Assembly (NCBI GenBank): GCA_002733215.1
Contig: NVUY01000020.1
Coordinates: 1 to 59,406, forward strand
DNA length: 59,406 nt
From: Sulfurovum sp.
GTDB lineage: Bacteria; Campylobacterota; Campylobacteria; Campylobacterales; Sulfurovaceae
Reading direction: 5' to 3'
Part shown: piece by piece, positions 24,547 to 34,300 of the stretch
How the letters are laid out: every line of letters begins with the position of its first letter
Position numbering within the stretch: position 1 is the stretch's first letter
The notes under the pieces: model-generated
Told to the model about the DNA's origin: nothing
Seen by the model: only the letters and a program-made list of their open reading frames with translations
The model's database searches: none
Program-made: the position numbers and the translations under genes

Positions 24547-26093
24547 CCCTCCTCTACCCAAGTTTTGTATGGCTTCTGATCCCCCTGGCACTGTTTTTAT
24601 GGCAAGGCACTTCAAACATCGTGCAGCGTGTGCATCTCATAGTACTGATGCTCATCGTCATTTCTCTCTCCCGTCCCGTGCAGGAACAGGCACTTCAGGA
24701 AGCGAACATCCAAGCCAAAGACATCATTATCGCCCTGGATGTCTCTTACTCCATGAAAGCCACAGACATTCATCCCACACGTTATGACTTTGCCAAAGAG
24801 ACCATCTCTGCACTCCTGAAGGAGAACCCCTCTGACAACATCATGCTTCTGGCATTTACGAGCAACCCTCTGCTGCTTTCTCCTCCTACCACGGATCACA
24901 CGCTCATCAACATTGCACTTCAAAGCCTTAACCCTGAATTCATCCTCACCAAAGGGACTTCTCTGGAAAAACTTTTTAAGAAACTCGCTTCCATGAAGGT
25001 GGGACATAAAAATCTCATACTCATGACGGATGGGGGAGAAGAGGATGATCTTGCAAAACTGACAAACCTTGTAGAAGGATCCAATGTCGCTTTAACCGTT
25101 TTAGCCCTGGGCAGCATACAGGGAACCACTTTGACAAAAGAAGACGGTACACTGTTAAAAGACAAAGAAGATCATCTTGTCATCACCCGTATCAATCCGC
25201 TTTTAAAATCTCTGGCTTCCTCGGTATCCGGAGCGTATATCACCCCTTCCAGCACAGCAGAGGCGACAGCAGAAGAGTTAAGAACTGCCCTGGAAAGGTT
25301 TGAAGAAAAAGCGGAGCAGGTACAGAAGATGCAGCGTCACTACTTGGAGTTGTATCAGATCCCTTTGGCTTTGGCACTTTTACTCTTCTTTATGGTACAT
25401 ACACGTGCGGTAAAATATCTCTTTTTACTCTTTGCGCTTGCAGGTCTGCCTGCCCAGGCTTCTATGCTGGATGATTACCATCTTGCACTTGCTTACAAAA
25501 GCTACCAAAAGAGTGATTTCAACAGCACACGCAGACACTTAAAACAAATAGAAAACGCTTCTTTGCAAAGTCAAATGGCTTTGGGCAATACCTATTACAA
25601 ACAGCGTGCCTTTAAAAAAGCTATCAAAACCTACAGCTCCATCCGTTCCACTTCTGCAGACATCAAGCAGGCACTCTACTACAACATAGCCAATGCCTAT
25701 TCCCTGCTAGAATCGTATGATAAAGCCAAAATTTACTATACTAAAACATTACAACTGGGTGCAGATGCGGATGCCGAACACAACCTCGGACTTGTGGCAC
25801 TGCTGTCAGATAAAAAAAGTGCTTCTCTTGGTATCGCCCATCCTAAATCACAAGATTCTTCTTCCTCTAAAAGTGAAAATCAGGAAAAAGATAAAAAGGA
25901 GACAAGAAGTGAAGATGACCCCTCTTCAGGCTCCGGAGGCGGCGGGGAAAGTCAGACAAATGAAAAGCAGACAAAAGAAAAGCAAGAAAAGAAACAGCTT
26001 GTAAGTGACGAGCGTGAAGAGCAGCACCCTCTGAGCTCCAAAGTCTATGAGCTCATAAACAAAGGATACATACGTGAAAAACAACCCTGGTAA
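24543..26093 (+). CDS. BatB/BatC fusion: VWA domain followed by TPR repeats
   Basis: About 516 residues. The ATG at 24543 overlaps the previous stop and has AGGAG upstream; an earlier in-frame ATG (24513) is rejected. N-terminal membrane helices, then a VWA domain with MIDAS DVSYSMKA (near residue 66) and LMTDGGEED, a helix near 280-300, and then TPR-like repeats (DDYHLALAYKSYQKSDF..., LYYNIANAYSLLESYDKAKIYY). The C-terminus is a Ser/Lys/Glu/Gly low-complexity tail. BatB and BatC are usually separate genes in Bacteroidota; here they are one chain. Confidence 0.85.
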   Translation: MTLLYPSFVWLLIPLALFLWQGTSNIVQRVHLIVLMLIVISLSRPVQEQALQEANIQAKDIIIALDVSYSMKATDIHPTRYDFAKETISALLKENPSDNIMLLAFTSNPLLLSPPTTDHTLINIALQSLNPEFILTKGTSLEKLFKKLASMKVGHKNLILMTDGGEEDDLAKLTNLVEGSNVALTVLALGSIQGTTLTKEDGTLLKDKEDHLVITRINPLLKSLASSVSGAYITPSSTAEATAEELRTALERFEEKAEQVQKMQRHYLELYQIPLALALLLFFMVHTRAVKYLFLLFALAGLPAQASMLDDYHLALAYKSYQKSDFNSTRRHLKQIENASLQSQMALGNTYYKQRAFKKAIKTYSSIRSTSADIKQALYYNIANAYSLLESYDKAKIYYTKTLQLGADADAEHNLGLVALLSDKKSASLGIAHPKSQDSSSSKSENQEKDKKETRSEDDPSSGSGGGGESQTNEKQTKEKQEKKQLVSDEREEQHPLSSKVYELINKGYIREKQPW

Positions 26094-27231
26094 GCAAGGT
26101 AAGCTAGGTAAGCTAATATCTTTTTTGTTTCTTAGTGTCCTCGTACTTCATGCAGAAGATTTTGCCTATACTTTCAAGGTAGACAAGCCACACCCTTATG
26201 TCAAAGAAGCGGTTCTGCTTACCCTTGATCTCGATCAGACCAACCATGACAAAGTATTGCTTTTTGACTTTAAGATCAAGCAGAGTGATGCCTATCGTTT
26301 TCAAAGACTGGATATCAAAGAGACGGACACGGGACATCATGCACAGGTACATTATATGTATCTCATCTATCCTCTGAAGTCCGGGAAGATCAATATCAAC
26401 TTTGACCTTCTCAAAAAAGTGACCACAGAGGACAGTGTGGCTTACAGTTTTTCCGGAGACAGAGATAATGTCAAAGGCCTGGTCACGGTAGACACAGCTG
26501 TCACCCTGCCTCCTTTAGAGTGGGAAGTCAAAGCTTTACCTGAGGGAACAAAACTTGTGGGTGATTTTACGCTCACAGCGCAGATCAAACAGCACAAGGC
26601 CAAAGCCCATGAACCCCTCCCTTTTCAAATAAGCATTCAAGGGAAAGGCTACCCTCCCGTACTGCCGACACTTCTCCCCGAAGAGGGCAACTTTACACGC
26701 TTTACAGAAAAACCTGTTATCCACTCTGTAGTGAGCCGACAAGGGACGCAAAGCACAGTCACTTACTCCATGGCACTGTCACACAGTCAAAGCTTTACAC
26801 TTCCTCCTGTTGAGATCAAGGCATTTAACCCGCAGAATGAAAAAAGCTATAGGCTTACTGTACCTCCTCAACACTTTGAGATCAGCAAGGCAGAGAGATC
26901 TGTCCTGCTGGACAAAAATGATTCTCCAAGGGTCTTGGAAGCAGACTGGTCCTGGCTCAAAACGCTATTGGGGTATCTTGTAGTCTTTGCCGCGGGATAC
27001 CTTACTGCTCTCTCATGGAAATGGCGTAAAAAAAGCACTAAAGGAGTCACCTCTCCTTTAGTCCAAAAAGTCCAAAACTGTAAAGATGAAAAAGCCCTGC
27101 TTCAAGTCCTTATGGCGGCAGACCATAAAGATTTTGGCACAAGCATTGAAAAACTGGAAGCTTCTTACTATGGAGAGGTTAAAATCAATTTAAAGAATGA
27201 GAAACAAAAGATATTGGAGCAAATACAATGA
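26074..27231 (+). CDS. BatD-like oxygen-tolerance protein
   Basis: 385 residues from a GTG at 26074 with AAAGGA upstream, overlapping the previous gene by 20 bp. Signal peptide (ends about LHAED), a beta-sandwich ectodomain of repeated Ig-like strands (YTFKVDKPHPYVKEAVLLTLDLDQ, later PFQISIQGKGYPPVLP) and one transmembrane helix near residues 300-320, with a cytoplasmic tail. This is the BatD plan. It is translationally coupled to moxR by a 4-bp overlap. Confidence 0.82.
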   Translation: MKNNPGKQGKLGKLISFLFLSVLVLHAEDFAYTFKVDKPHPYVKEAVLLTLDLDQTNHDKVLLFDFKIKQSDAYRFQRLDIKETDTGHHAQVHYMYLIYPLKSGKININFDLLKKVTTEDSVAYSFSGDRDNVKGLVTVDTAVTLPPLEWEVKALPEGTKLVGDFTLTAQIKQHKAKAHEPLPFQISIQGKGYPPVLPTLLPEEGNFTRFTEKPVIHSVVSRQGTQSTVTYSMALSHSQSFTLPPVEIKAFNPQNEKSYRLTVPPQHFEISKAERSVLLDKNDSPRVLEADWSWLKTLLGYLVVFAAGYLTALSWKWRKKSTKGVTSPLVQKVQNCKDEKALLQVLMAADHKDFGTSIEKLEASYYGEVKINLKNEKQKILEQIQ

Positions 27232-28175
27232 ATGAAAAAATCACCCTGCTGAAAAAAGAACTGAGCAAAGCCGTCATAGGCCAAGAAGCCATGATAGAAG
27301 GTCTGCTCATAGGGCTTCTTTGTGATGGTCACATACTTGTGGAAGGTGTGCCGGGACTGGCAAAGACCACGACCATCAATGCCCTCTCCTCTGCCATAGG
27401 TTTGGACTCCAAACGCATACAGTTCACCCCTGACCTCCTCCCCTCAGACATCATAGGGGCACAGATCTATAATCCGAAAGACCACTCTTTCAGCATCAAA
27501 AAAGGTCCTCTTTTCACTAACTTGCTCTTAGCCGACGAAATTAACCGTGCCCCTGCAAAAGTACAGTCTGCCCTGCTTGAAGTGATGCAGGAGAGACAAG
27601 TCACCATTGCAGATGAGACCTTTAAACTTGAGCATCCTTTCCTGGTCATGGCTACACAAAACCCCATAGAACAAGAAGGTGTCTACGCACTTCCTGAAGC
27701 ACAGTTGGACAGGTTTATGATGAAACTCGTGGTGCAGCATAACTCTGAAGAAGAAGAACTGGAGATCATGCAAAAGGCGGCAACAAAAAGCTTTGAAAAA
27801 GTAGAAGCTGTCCTGAGCATAGAAGATCTGCAACTGCTTCAGGCAGAGCTTGCCAAGGTACATATAGATAAAGAGTTGGAAACCTACATCGTCCAACTGA
27901 TCTCTGCCACAAGAGAACCTGCTAAATTCGGTCTTGAAAGTATCGTCTCCTGCATCATGTTCGGAGCCAGTCCGAGAGCATCCATAGACCTCTACAAAGC
28001 AGCAAAAGCAAAGGCTTTCTTAAGAGGCAAGAGCTTTGTCTCCCCTGCTGACATAGGCTATGTGATCCATAATGTACTGCGTCACCGTATTGTACTCTCT
28101 TATGAAGCCCGGGCAAAAGGGATGAGGACAGATGAGGTTATCTCCACTATCGTTGAGACGCTGCCAATTCCATGA
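27228..28175 (+). CDS. MoxR-family AAA+ ATPase
   Basis: 315 residues. Walker A GVPGLAKTT near residue 40, Walker B LLADEINRAPAKVQSALLEVMQE, sensor 1 ATQNPIEQEGVY and the C-terminal lid domain. MoxR ATPases act as chaperones that remodel VWA-protein partners, here BatA and BatB/C. Usually a DUF58 gene follows directly; here a 184-bp foldback element intervenes. Confidence 0.92.
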   Translation: MNEKITLLKKELSKAVIGQEAMIEGLLIGLLCDGHILVEGVPGLAKTTTINALSSAIGLDSKRIQFTPDLLPSDIIGAQIYNPKDHSFSIKKGPLFTNLLLADEINRAPAKVQSALLEVMQERQVTIADETFKLEHPFLVMATQNPIEQEGVYALPEAQLDRFMMKLVVQHNSEEEELEIMQKAATKSFEKVEAVLSIEDLQLLQAELAKVHIDKELETYIVQLISATREPAKFGLESIVSCIMFGASPRASIDLYKAAKAKAFLRGKSFVSPADIGYVIHNVLRHRIVLSYEARAKGMRTDEVISTIVETLPIP

Positions 28176-28203
28176 GAATAAATATGCAAAAGCAAATCGC
28201 TCT

Positions 28204-28387
28204 TGGAAGTGGAGACTTTATCGAAGTGTATACCTTTAGGTGCAGTCCCACCTGTAACTTGCATACTTATATATTTTTATTGCCAAGAGAAACACAAGTT
28301 ACAAACAAACAAAAACTTTTTCGAGCAAATACACTAGAGGCGGGACTGCACCTAAAGGTATACACTTCGATAAAGTCTCCGCTTCCA
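28204..28387. repeat. 184-bp foldback element (50-bp inverted arms) between moxR and DUF58
   Basis: Arms 28204-28253 and 28338-28387 are complementary at 48 of 50 positions; the two differences are both transitions. A nested inverted pair (28254-28261 and 28295-28302) lies inside, and each arm contains a short hairpin of its own (AGGTG...CACCT). It ends 15 bp from the DUF58 start and leaves that gene with a weak ribosome site. An open frame across it (28172-28402) only reads the palindrome and is not a gene. Confidence 0.85.
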
Positions 28388-28402
28388 GAAGAACGTATCT
28401 AA

Positions 28403-29230
28403 ATGACCACACATTTGAAAGCCCTGCAACTCAAAGCAAGACACCAGGTCTATACCCTCCTTTCAGGACACAATCTTTCCAAACTGCACGGAGAAGGCTA
28501 TGACTTTTCAGAACTGCGCGAATATCAGATGGGGGATGACATCAGAAAGATCAACTGGACCATCACTGCCAAGGTCGGAAAACCGTATATAAAGGAGTTG
28601 CATGCAAACCGTGAACTCTCAGTTGTTGTCTGTGCTTTAATGGACGGAAGCCTCTATTTTTCTTCAGGAAACGCCAAACAGGAGAAGCTTACAGAAGTCG
28701 CGACCGTTCTTGCCTATGCAGCACAGCATAGCGGTGATCTCTTTACCGGCTTAGCTTATACACAACATAAGATCCATACCACAGTTCCGACAAAGCAGGT
28801 CTATCATATAGAACAGTTTTCCAAAGCACTCTACGAAGCAGACCTCCTACATACCACGCTTGAGCCTGAGCCTTCCATAAAAGACCTCTTTAAAAGAGTA
28901 CACAAACCTTCTCTTATTTTTGTACTGGGTGATTTTTTGGAAGCGACCGATCTCTCTCTGCTTGCACAAAAACATGAAGTGATCGCTGTTGTCATACGGG
29001 ACAGAGAGGAAGAGTTTCCCAAAAAACTGGGAGAAGTCTCACTGAACGACTCGCATAACAGCGCACAACTGGATACGTATTTTGGTCGCAGAAGCATAGA
29101 TCAGTATCTTGCAAAACTGAAAGAGAATGATGATAAACTGATGGAGCATTTTTCTCGGTATGATATTCGATCTGTAAAGATCTTTACAGAGGATGAAGTA
29201 CTGGGGAAGCTTATGAAACTGTTTGTGTAG
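28403..29230 (+). CDS. DUF58 domain protein of the MoxR/Bat operon
   Basis: 275 residues with the DUF58 signature GEGYDFSELREYQMGDDIRKINWTITAK near residues 30-60, followed by a VWA-like fold without a complete MIDAS. DUF58 proteins accompany MoxR and VWA partners. The full order is BatA, BatB/C, BatD, MoxR, DUF58; in many other operons MoxR and DUF58 come first. The ribosome site is poor (AGAAGAACG), probably because of the inserted foldback element upstream. Confidence 0.88.
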   Translation: MTTHLKALQLKARHQVYTLLSGHNLSKLHGEGYDFSELREYQMGDDIRKINWTITAKVGKPYIKELHANRELSVVVCALMDGSLYFSSGNAKQEKLTEVATVLAYAAQHSGDLFTGLAYTQHKIHTTVPTKQVYHIEQFSKALYEADLLHTTLEPEPSIKDLFKRVHKPSLIFVLGDFLEATDLSLLAQKHEVIAVVIRDREEEFPKKLGEVSLNDSHNSAQLDTYFGRRSIDQYLAKLKENDDKLMEHFSRYDIRSVKIFTEDEVLGKLMKLFV

Positions 29231-29329
29231 TGTGGATATTTATTGACTAGACTTTTGCATAAAATAGATTTTTTCACTGATCAAAGAGAGGTAAAAGCAT
29301 AAAAAATCAAAAAATATAGAAATTTATGA

Positions 29330-29335
29330 TATAAT
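29330..29335 (+). promoter_or_regulatory. Extended -10 promoter for the candidate small RNA
   Basis: TATGATATAAT contains TGnTATAAT, an extended -10, behind A/T-rich tracts as in epsilonproteobacterial promoters. Expected transcription start about 29342. Confidence 0.6.
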
Positions 29336-29341
29336 ACGCTC

Positions 29342-29437
29342 ATGTTCAAAGTAACCTCCTAGAATGGTTAGATTGATTACCTAACTAACTTGGATAGAAA
29401 AAGGCAACTCAACTTCGGTTGGTTGCCTTTTTTTTTG
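29342..29437 (+). ncRNA. Candidate ~95-nt small RNA with anti-Shine-Dalgarno motif and strong terminator
   Basis: A clear promoter is followed by 95 nt with no worthwhile reading frame, ending in an excellent Rho-independent terminator: AAGGCAAC (29401-29408) pairs with GTTGCCTT (29422-29429), with a TTCG-capped inner stem and nine Ts (29428-29436). An upstream hairpin pairs GTTAG with CTAAC. ACCTCCT at 29354-29360 appears unpaired and is complementary to Shine-Dalgarno sequences, including the AAGGAGG of the micro-ORF 120 nt downstream. No known RNA family recognised. It may instead be the terminated leader of a longer transcript. Confidence 0.55.
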
Positions 29438-29489
29438 GCTAATTTTTAGCTGGGTGGTTGGAGTGGGAATCCAATATAAGGAGGAAGCT

Positions 29490-29561
29490 TTGAACAGCTA
29501 TACGGTACTAATCATACTCATACTCATACTCTTGATCTGCTTGTCAGTAAGAGCCTATTGA
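29490..29561 (+). CDS. 23-residue hydrophobic micro-ORF resembling Ibs-type I toxin
   Basis: TTG start with a near-perfect AAGGAGG five bases upstream, then NSYTVLIILILILLICLS and VRAY, stop TGA. The single short transmembrane stretch of Ile/Leu/Val ending in -AY resembles the 18-19-residue Ibs toxins of enteric type I toxin-antitoxin systems. The middle is encoded by three tandem ATACTC hexamers. A hairpin (GCAGGG/CCCTGC) follows at about 29568-29588. An antisense partner is not proven. Too short for standard gene callers. It could equally be a harmless small membrane protein. Confidence 0.45.
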   Translation: MNSYTVLIILILILLICLSVRAY

Positions 29562-29761
29562 GTAACGGCAGGGATTAATCACCCCTGCTATGATTGGTAT
29601 TGTCTTTAAGTTTAGCCTCTAAAATAACCAACCTTAAACACGTAAACCCCACAAACAAAGGCTTCTCTAAATCTGTTTAAGGTTCAGAAAAACCGTTCTA
29701 TACTTAAAGTTCCGAGTGGCACGACATTCGCTGATTAACATAATGGTGATTCTTTGAAAAC
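29562..29761. other. Gap with an 11-bp inverted repeat
   Basis: AACCTTAAACA (29630-29640) and TGTTTAAGGTT (29674-29684) are perfect inverted arms 33 bp apart. No gene seen on either strand. The minus strand could carry a promoter for an RNA antisense to the micro-ORF (for example GGTTATTTTAG), but this is weak. Confidence 0.35.
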
Positions 29762-29798
29762 GAAAACCTTATAAAATTATATATTTTATAAGGTTTTC
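29762..29798. repeat. Perfect 16-bp palindrome, AACCTTATAAAAT family; left border of the metal module
   Basis: GAAAACCTTATAAAAT (29762-29777) and its exact complement (29783-29798) flank TATAT. It lies after the micro-ORF and before the end of the convergent DUF3147 gene. Two relatives with the same AACCTTATAA core lie at 38166-38196 and 38249-38284, beyond the other end of the metal genes. Confidence 0.75.
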
Positions 29799-29813
29799 TA
29801 GTAGAATTTCTAT

Positions 29814-30164
29814 TTATAATTTAACTCCAAATTTATCAAGAAGAAAGATGACGCTGTAATAAGCAAAAATAGTCATTAAGATTGAGATCCCCATACTTGG
29901 ATAAAAGCTGAAGCCTTTTTTGATTAAGATGGGGAAAGCTATAAATAATGTCATTGATGGGGCAATTAACCAAACAATTCTATTTGAAAACTCCACTGCA
30001 CTACTACTGCTATTTGTATCAACATACATCCATGTCATGGCTAATATTGAGACTAAGGGTATTGCTGCCAATAGTGCACCCAGCAAACTGCTTCTCTTCG
30101 CTATTTCAGAGATCAATACAATTAAAAGTGCTGTAATAATTAATTTTGTTATAAAGTAAGCCAA
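29814..30164 (-). CDS. DUF3147 family small membrane protein
   Basis: 116 residues from a TTG with AAGGA upstream. Four hydrophobic segments (about 5-25, 30-47, 65-83, 90-110) with SSLLGALLAAIPLVSILAM, the DUF3147 pattern. Function unknown; relatives often neighbour metal-efflux and HupE genes, as here. It is last in the minus-strand metal cluster. Confidence 0.75.
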   Translation of the reverse strand: MAYFITKLIITALLIVLISEIAKRSSLLGALLAAIPLVSILAMTWMYVDTNSSSSAVEFSNRIVWLIAPSMTLFIAFPILIKKGFSFYPSMGISILMTIFAYYSVIFLLDKFGVKL

Positions 30165-30189
30165 TTATTTTCCTTCTATTATTTAATGC

Positions 30190-30558
30190 TTATTTACCTG
30201 TGTGATTAGCACCTGTTACTTTACCATATAGACTGACAAATATATAAAGAGTTTGTTTCGTCTTATCTTTACTTTCTTTGTTTCTAAAACTAACTACCCA
30301 TTCCGTATTATGGTGAAATTGTTTCTTCTTCATATTTAAAATAGGTGTATCTGACCAGCTTGTATCAATCTTTCCATTTTCAACTAATTGCATAAGCTGT
30401 TGATTTGCTGTTTTTTGGATATCTGCCTTACTGACTTCTTCTTGAGTATGACTATGTCCATGACCACCCTCATTACTATGAGAATGACCAGAACCTGCAT
30501 ATAGTGTTCCAGAAGTAAGTGCTACTGCCATAATTGTTGTTTTCATTAATATTTTCAT
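30190..30558 (-). CDS. His-rich periplasmic protein of the metal cluster
   Basis: 122 residues from the ATG at 30558, which has AAAAGGA upstream; a longer frame starts at 30582. Signal peptide (ends LYAGS), then a His cluster (GHSHSNEGGHGHSHTQEE) and a compact domain (NGKIDTSWSDTPILNMKKKQF...EWVVSFRN...YGKVTGANHTGK) resembling DUF6488-type proteins. His clusters suggest binding of Ni, Co, Zn or Cu in the periplasm for the RND pump. It starts 10 bp after the HupE stop. Confidence 0.75.
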   Translation of the reverse strand: MKILMKTTIMAVALTSGTLYAGSGHSHSNEGGHGHSHTQEEVSKADIQKTANQQLMQLVENGKIDTSWSDTPILNMKKKQFHHNTEWVVSFRNKESKDKTKQTLYIFVSLYGKVTGANHTGK

Positions 30559-30568
30559 TTTTTTCCTT

Positions 30569-31351
30569 TTATAGTTCATCATGTTGAGATGTCTTTTGTT
30601 TTGCTTTTTCCATATCTAAATGTATATGGTAATGCTCATCTTTGTTAAACCCAAATTCTTCTTCGTTTGTTGTATGTAAATATCCATGTAATTGCATCAA
30701 CAACAACATAAAACCTGCAAACATCAATACATGATTGGCTACTTTGCTTAGTCGTAAAAAAGATGTCGTTTTTCTCCACTCTGTCAATACAATAAGCATA
30801 ATAATAAGAGCAATTATTTGCCCAACTTCTACTCCTATATTGAAGGAGATAATTTTTAGTAACATATCCCCATTTTGTTCACCTAGTGGTAACTGTTGCA
30901 ATCTTGTTGAAAGCCCAAATCCGTGAATAAGTCCAAAAAGAAGGACCATCATTAATAAATTAGGAGACTTTACTCCTAAATAGTTCTGAAACCCTTTATT
31001 GTTGTCAAATGCTTTATAGATAACACTAACAGCAATAACGGCATCAATCAAATAATAATTTGCATTGATACCCATAAAAGTAGCAAATATTAAAGTGATA
31101 CTGTGTCCTATAGTAAATATAGTGACAAATTTTACGATATCTTTAGTTGTAGTAAGAAAAAACACAACTCCAAAGAGGAAGAGTAAATGGTCATACCCGG
31201 TCAACATATGTGTGGCTCCAAGCCACATGTACCGAAGGTTTCCACCTTCAATCATTGCCTGTGTATCTGCTACTGAAATACCATGTGCATATGCAGCTGT
31301 ATTTAGCAATAGAAATGAGACTAATATAAAAAATATTTTAAGATTCGGCAT
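30569..31351 (-). CDS. HupE/UreJ-family metal permease-like membrane protein
   Basis: 260 residues with a signal-like N-terminus, then GATHMLTGYDHLLFLFGVVFFL and FTIGHSITL, the His/Asp-rich first helices of HupE/UreJ nickel or cobalt permeases, plus FGLIHGFGLSTRL and a His-rich C-terminal tail (HYHIHLDMEK). Such proteins move Ni or Co, or act as accessory proteins in metal-resistance operons. It lies 33 bp downstream of the RND pump gene. Confidence 0.82.
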   Translation of the reverse strand: MPNLKIFFILVSFLLLNTAAYAHGISVADTQAMIEGGNLRYMWLGATHMLTGYDHLLFLFGVVFFLTTTKDIVKFVTIFTIGHSITLIFATFMGINANYYLIDAVIAVSVIYKAFDNNKGFQNYLGVKSPNLLMMVLLFGLIHGFGLSTRLQQLPLGEQNGDMLLKIISFNIGVEVGQIIALIIMLIVLTEWRKTTSFLRLSKVANHVLMFAGFMLLLMQLHGYLHTTNEEEFGFNKDEHYHIHLDMEKAKQKTSQHDEL

Positions 31352-31384
31352 TTAGTGCCTCACTGTATTGAATTTCAATTCTTA

Positions 31385-34300
31385 TCATTTTGTTCCTTGA
31401 CTATTAATATTTGTATTGATAGCCTTAGGCTTTAATGATCCAAAGCGTAAATATAGTGCCGGTAAAATAACCATATTGAGTATGGTGGAGCTAAAAAGAC
31501 CAAACAGGATAACCGTAGCCATTGGAGCCTGAATTTCACTTCCTGCCTCACCAACACCCAAGGCCAAAGGAACCATGGCTAGTCCAGCAGAAAATGCGGT
31601 CATCAAAATAGGTACTAAACGCTCTTTTGCGCCCTGCCTAACTGCTTTTTCAAAATCATTGACTCCTTCAATTTTAATTAAATTGTGGATATGTGAAATC
31701 ATCATGACTCCGTTACGAGCGGCAATACCAAAAAGAGTAATAAAGCCTATTAAGGTTGCAATTGAAATGATGCCACCAGAAACATAGAGCCCCACAATAC
31801 CTCCAATCATGGCAAACGGTAAATTCACCAAGATAAGCATCGCATCTTTTGCAGAAGTAAATGCTATATATAGAAGTAAATATATGCCAAACATTACCAA
31901 CGCACCTAAAGTGATCAAGATATCTGAAGATCTCTTCGCACTTTCAAACTGTCCTCCAAATTCAATGCGGTATCCCTTTGGCAAAACTAAATCTTTGCCT
32001 ATACCTTTTTGAATCTTTTCTACAACACCCACAAGGTCAGAGTCTGAAACATTTGCTGTGATGACCGTTTTACGCTCCATGCCTTCTCTGCTTACCATAT
32101 AGGGCATTCTAGCCTCACTGATCTTTACTAGTGCCTGTAGCGGAACCTGTATACCTGAAGATGTTTGAACCAATGTTGATCTGATGACATCAACATCAAC
32201 TTTTTCTATCTGCTTATATTTGACAACCACGTCATATAACCTATTTTCTTCTATAAGTTTTGTTACTTTCTTACCATATAAAGCGGTTTGAATAATGGTA
32301 CTAAGCTCTGCAATCGTAATGCCGTATGAAGCCATAACAGGACGGTTAAACGCCATAACAAGCTGTGGCAGATCTGCTTGATTTTCCACCATGACATCAA
32401 CTGTACCCTTGACATCTTCAACAATATGTTTTATTTTTTTTGCGATATTGCGTTGTGTATTGATGTCTCCACCAAATACTTTAATTGCAATGGCAGCTTT
32501 AGAACCTGAGAGCATATGGTCGATTCTGTGTGAGATAGGTTGCCCAATGGAAATACTCACCCCGGCAACAGCTGACAACTCATGTCTTAATTCTTCAAGG
32601 AAGTCCTCTTTTGAGCGATCTTTCATTTTGAGTGTTACTTCAATCTCTGATGCGTGTATCCCCTGTGCATGTGGGTCTAGTTCTGCACGTCCTGTCCTTC
32701 TTGCCGTTGAGACAACTTCCTCAAAGCCCATCAAGACCTCTTCCACACGCCCACCTAAATTGTCTGATTTCCCCAACGCTGTTCCGGGTAAAGCAACAAC
32801 AGCTACAGTTAAACTTCCTTCATTGAACTCTGGAAGAAATGATTTTCCCGCATTCAGTAAAAATATACCCGAGAGTACAAACAAAGATGTGGCAATCAAC
32901 ACAAGCACTTTCCATCGACGTATAGTGAGTGTTAGAATGTTTTCATATACTCTTGTAATTGTTACTAAAAACATTGAATGCTCGTGTACACTTTTTGACT
33001 TTTCCTTTAGGAAATAATAACTCAGCACAGGTGTAATCGTAATCGCCACAAAAAAGGAAGCTATAAGGGCAGAAACATAAGCTATACCCAAAGGAGCCAA
33101 TAATCTTCCCTCCATACCTTCAAGAAAGAAAAGTGGGACAAATACCAAAAGAATAATCAAGGTTGCAAAAACAATAGTGCCTTGAATTTCCAATGTGGCT
33201 TTTGCAACAACACCTAAGCGACTTTGTTGTTTTGATACTTTTTTTTCACTATTTTGCTGAAGTCTCCTGATGATATTTTCAACAACAATAATGGCATCAT
33301 CGACTAAAACACCTAAAGCAATCACCATGCCACCAAGCGTCATTGTATTGATGGATACATCTAACCAATTGAGTAAAAATATGGTGGACAAGAGAGATAA
33401 AGGGATGGCTACAAGTGTAATGAGTGTTGCTCTCATACTCAATAAAAATAGCATCACAATAATAATGACCAAAATAGCACCATCTCTTAGTGCATCGATT
33501 AAGTTATCTATAGCAGCGTTAATAAAAGATGATTGTTTAAAGAGATCCTTTTCTATCTTCATCCCGGCTGGAAGGCTTTTTTGAATTTCATCAATGCTGA
33601 GTTCTATTTTTTTTGTCAGTTCAATGGTATTGACATTTGGTTGTTTCTGAATCGCCAATATCACTGCTTCATTTGTATTATAAGAACCTGTGCCCCGTTT
33701 GGGTGCGGCACCTATACGTACCTCTGCTACATCAGAAACTCGAACAGGATTACCTTGTTTTGTTTCTATAAGCGTATTAGCAATATCAGCAATGTTTTTA
33801 AGTCTGCCTATACCACGAATCATATATTCTTGTGAATTTTGAACATAATATCCGGCCGCAGCATTCTCGTTTGACTCCTCAATTGCTTTTAGAATGGTAT
33901 CAACATCCAGTCCATAGCTGACAAGTTTTTCAGGTTTTAGCAACACTTGGTATTGTTTTGTATCGCCACCTATGGGAATGATATCCGAAATACCTGCTAT
34001 GGAAAGCAAACGTTGTCGTACATCCCAGTCTGCTATGGTTTTAAGCTCTATGGATGAATGTTTATCTGAGTGCAGTGCAATAAACATGATTTCTCCCATG
34101 ATAGAAGAGACGGGTGCAAGTACAGGAGAGCCGACACCTTTGGGCAGATTGGACTGGATTAGTTGAATTTTTTCATTCACAAGCTGACGTGCACGGTAGA
34201 TATCTGTCCCCCACTCAAACTCTGCATAAACGACAGAAATACCACTCATGGAATTGGAGCGGATACGTCGAAGACCGGAAAGCCCATTGAGCCCATTTTC

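Noticed and set aside
28172..28402. 76-residue frame between moxR and DUF58
   Set aside because: It reads through a palindromic foldback element and has no protein-like pattern.
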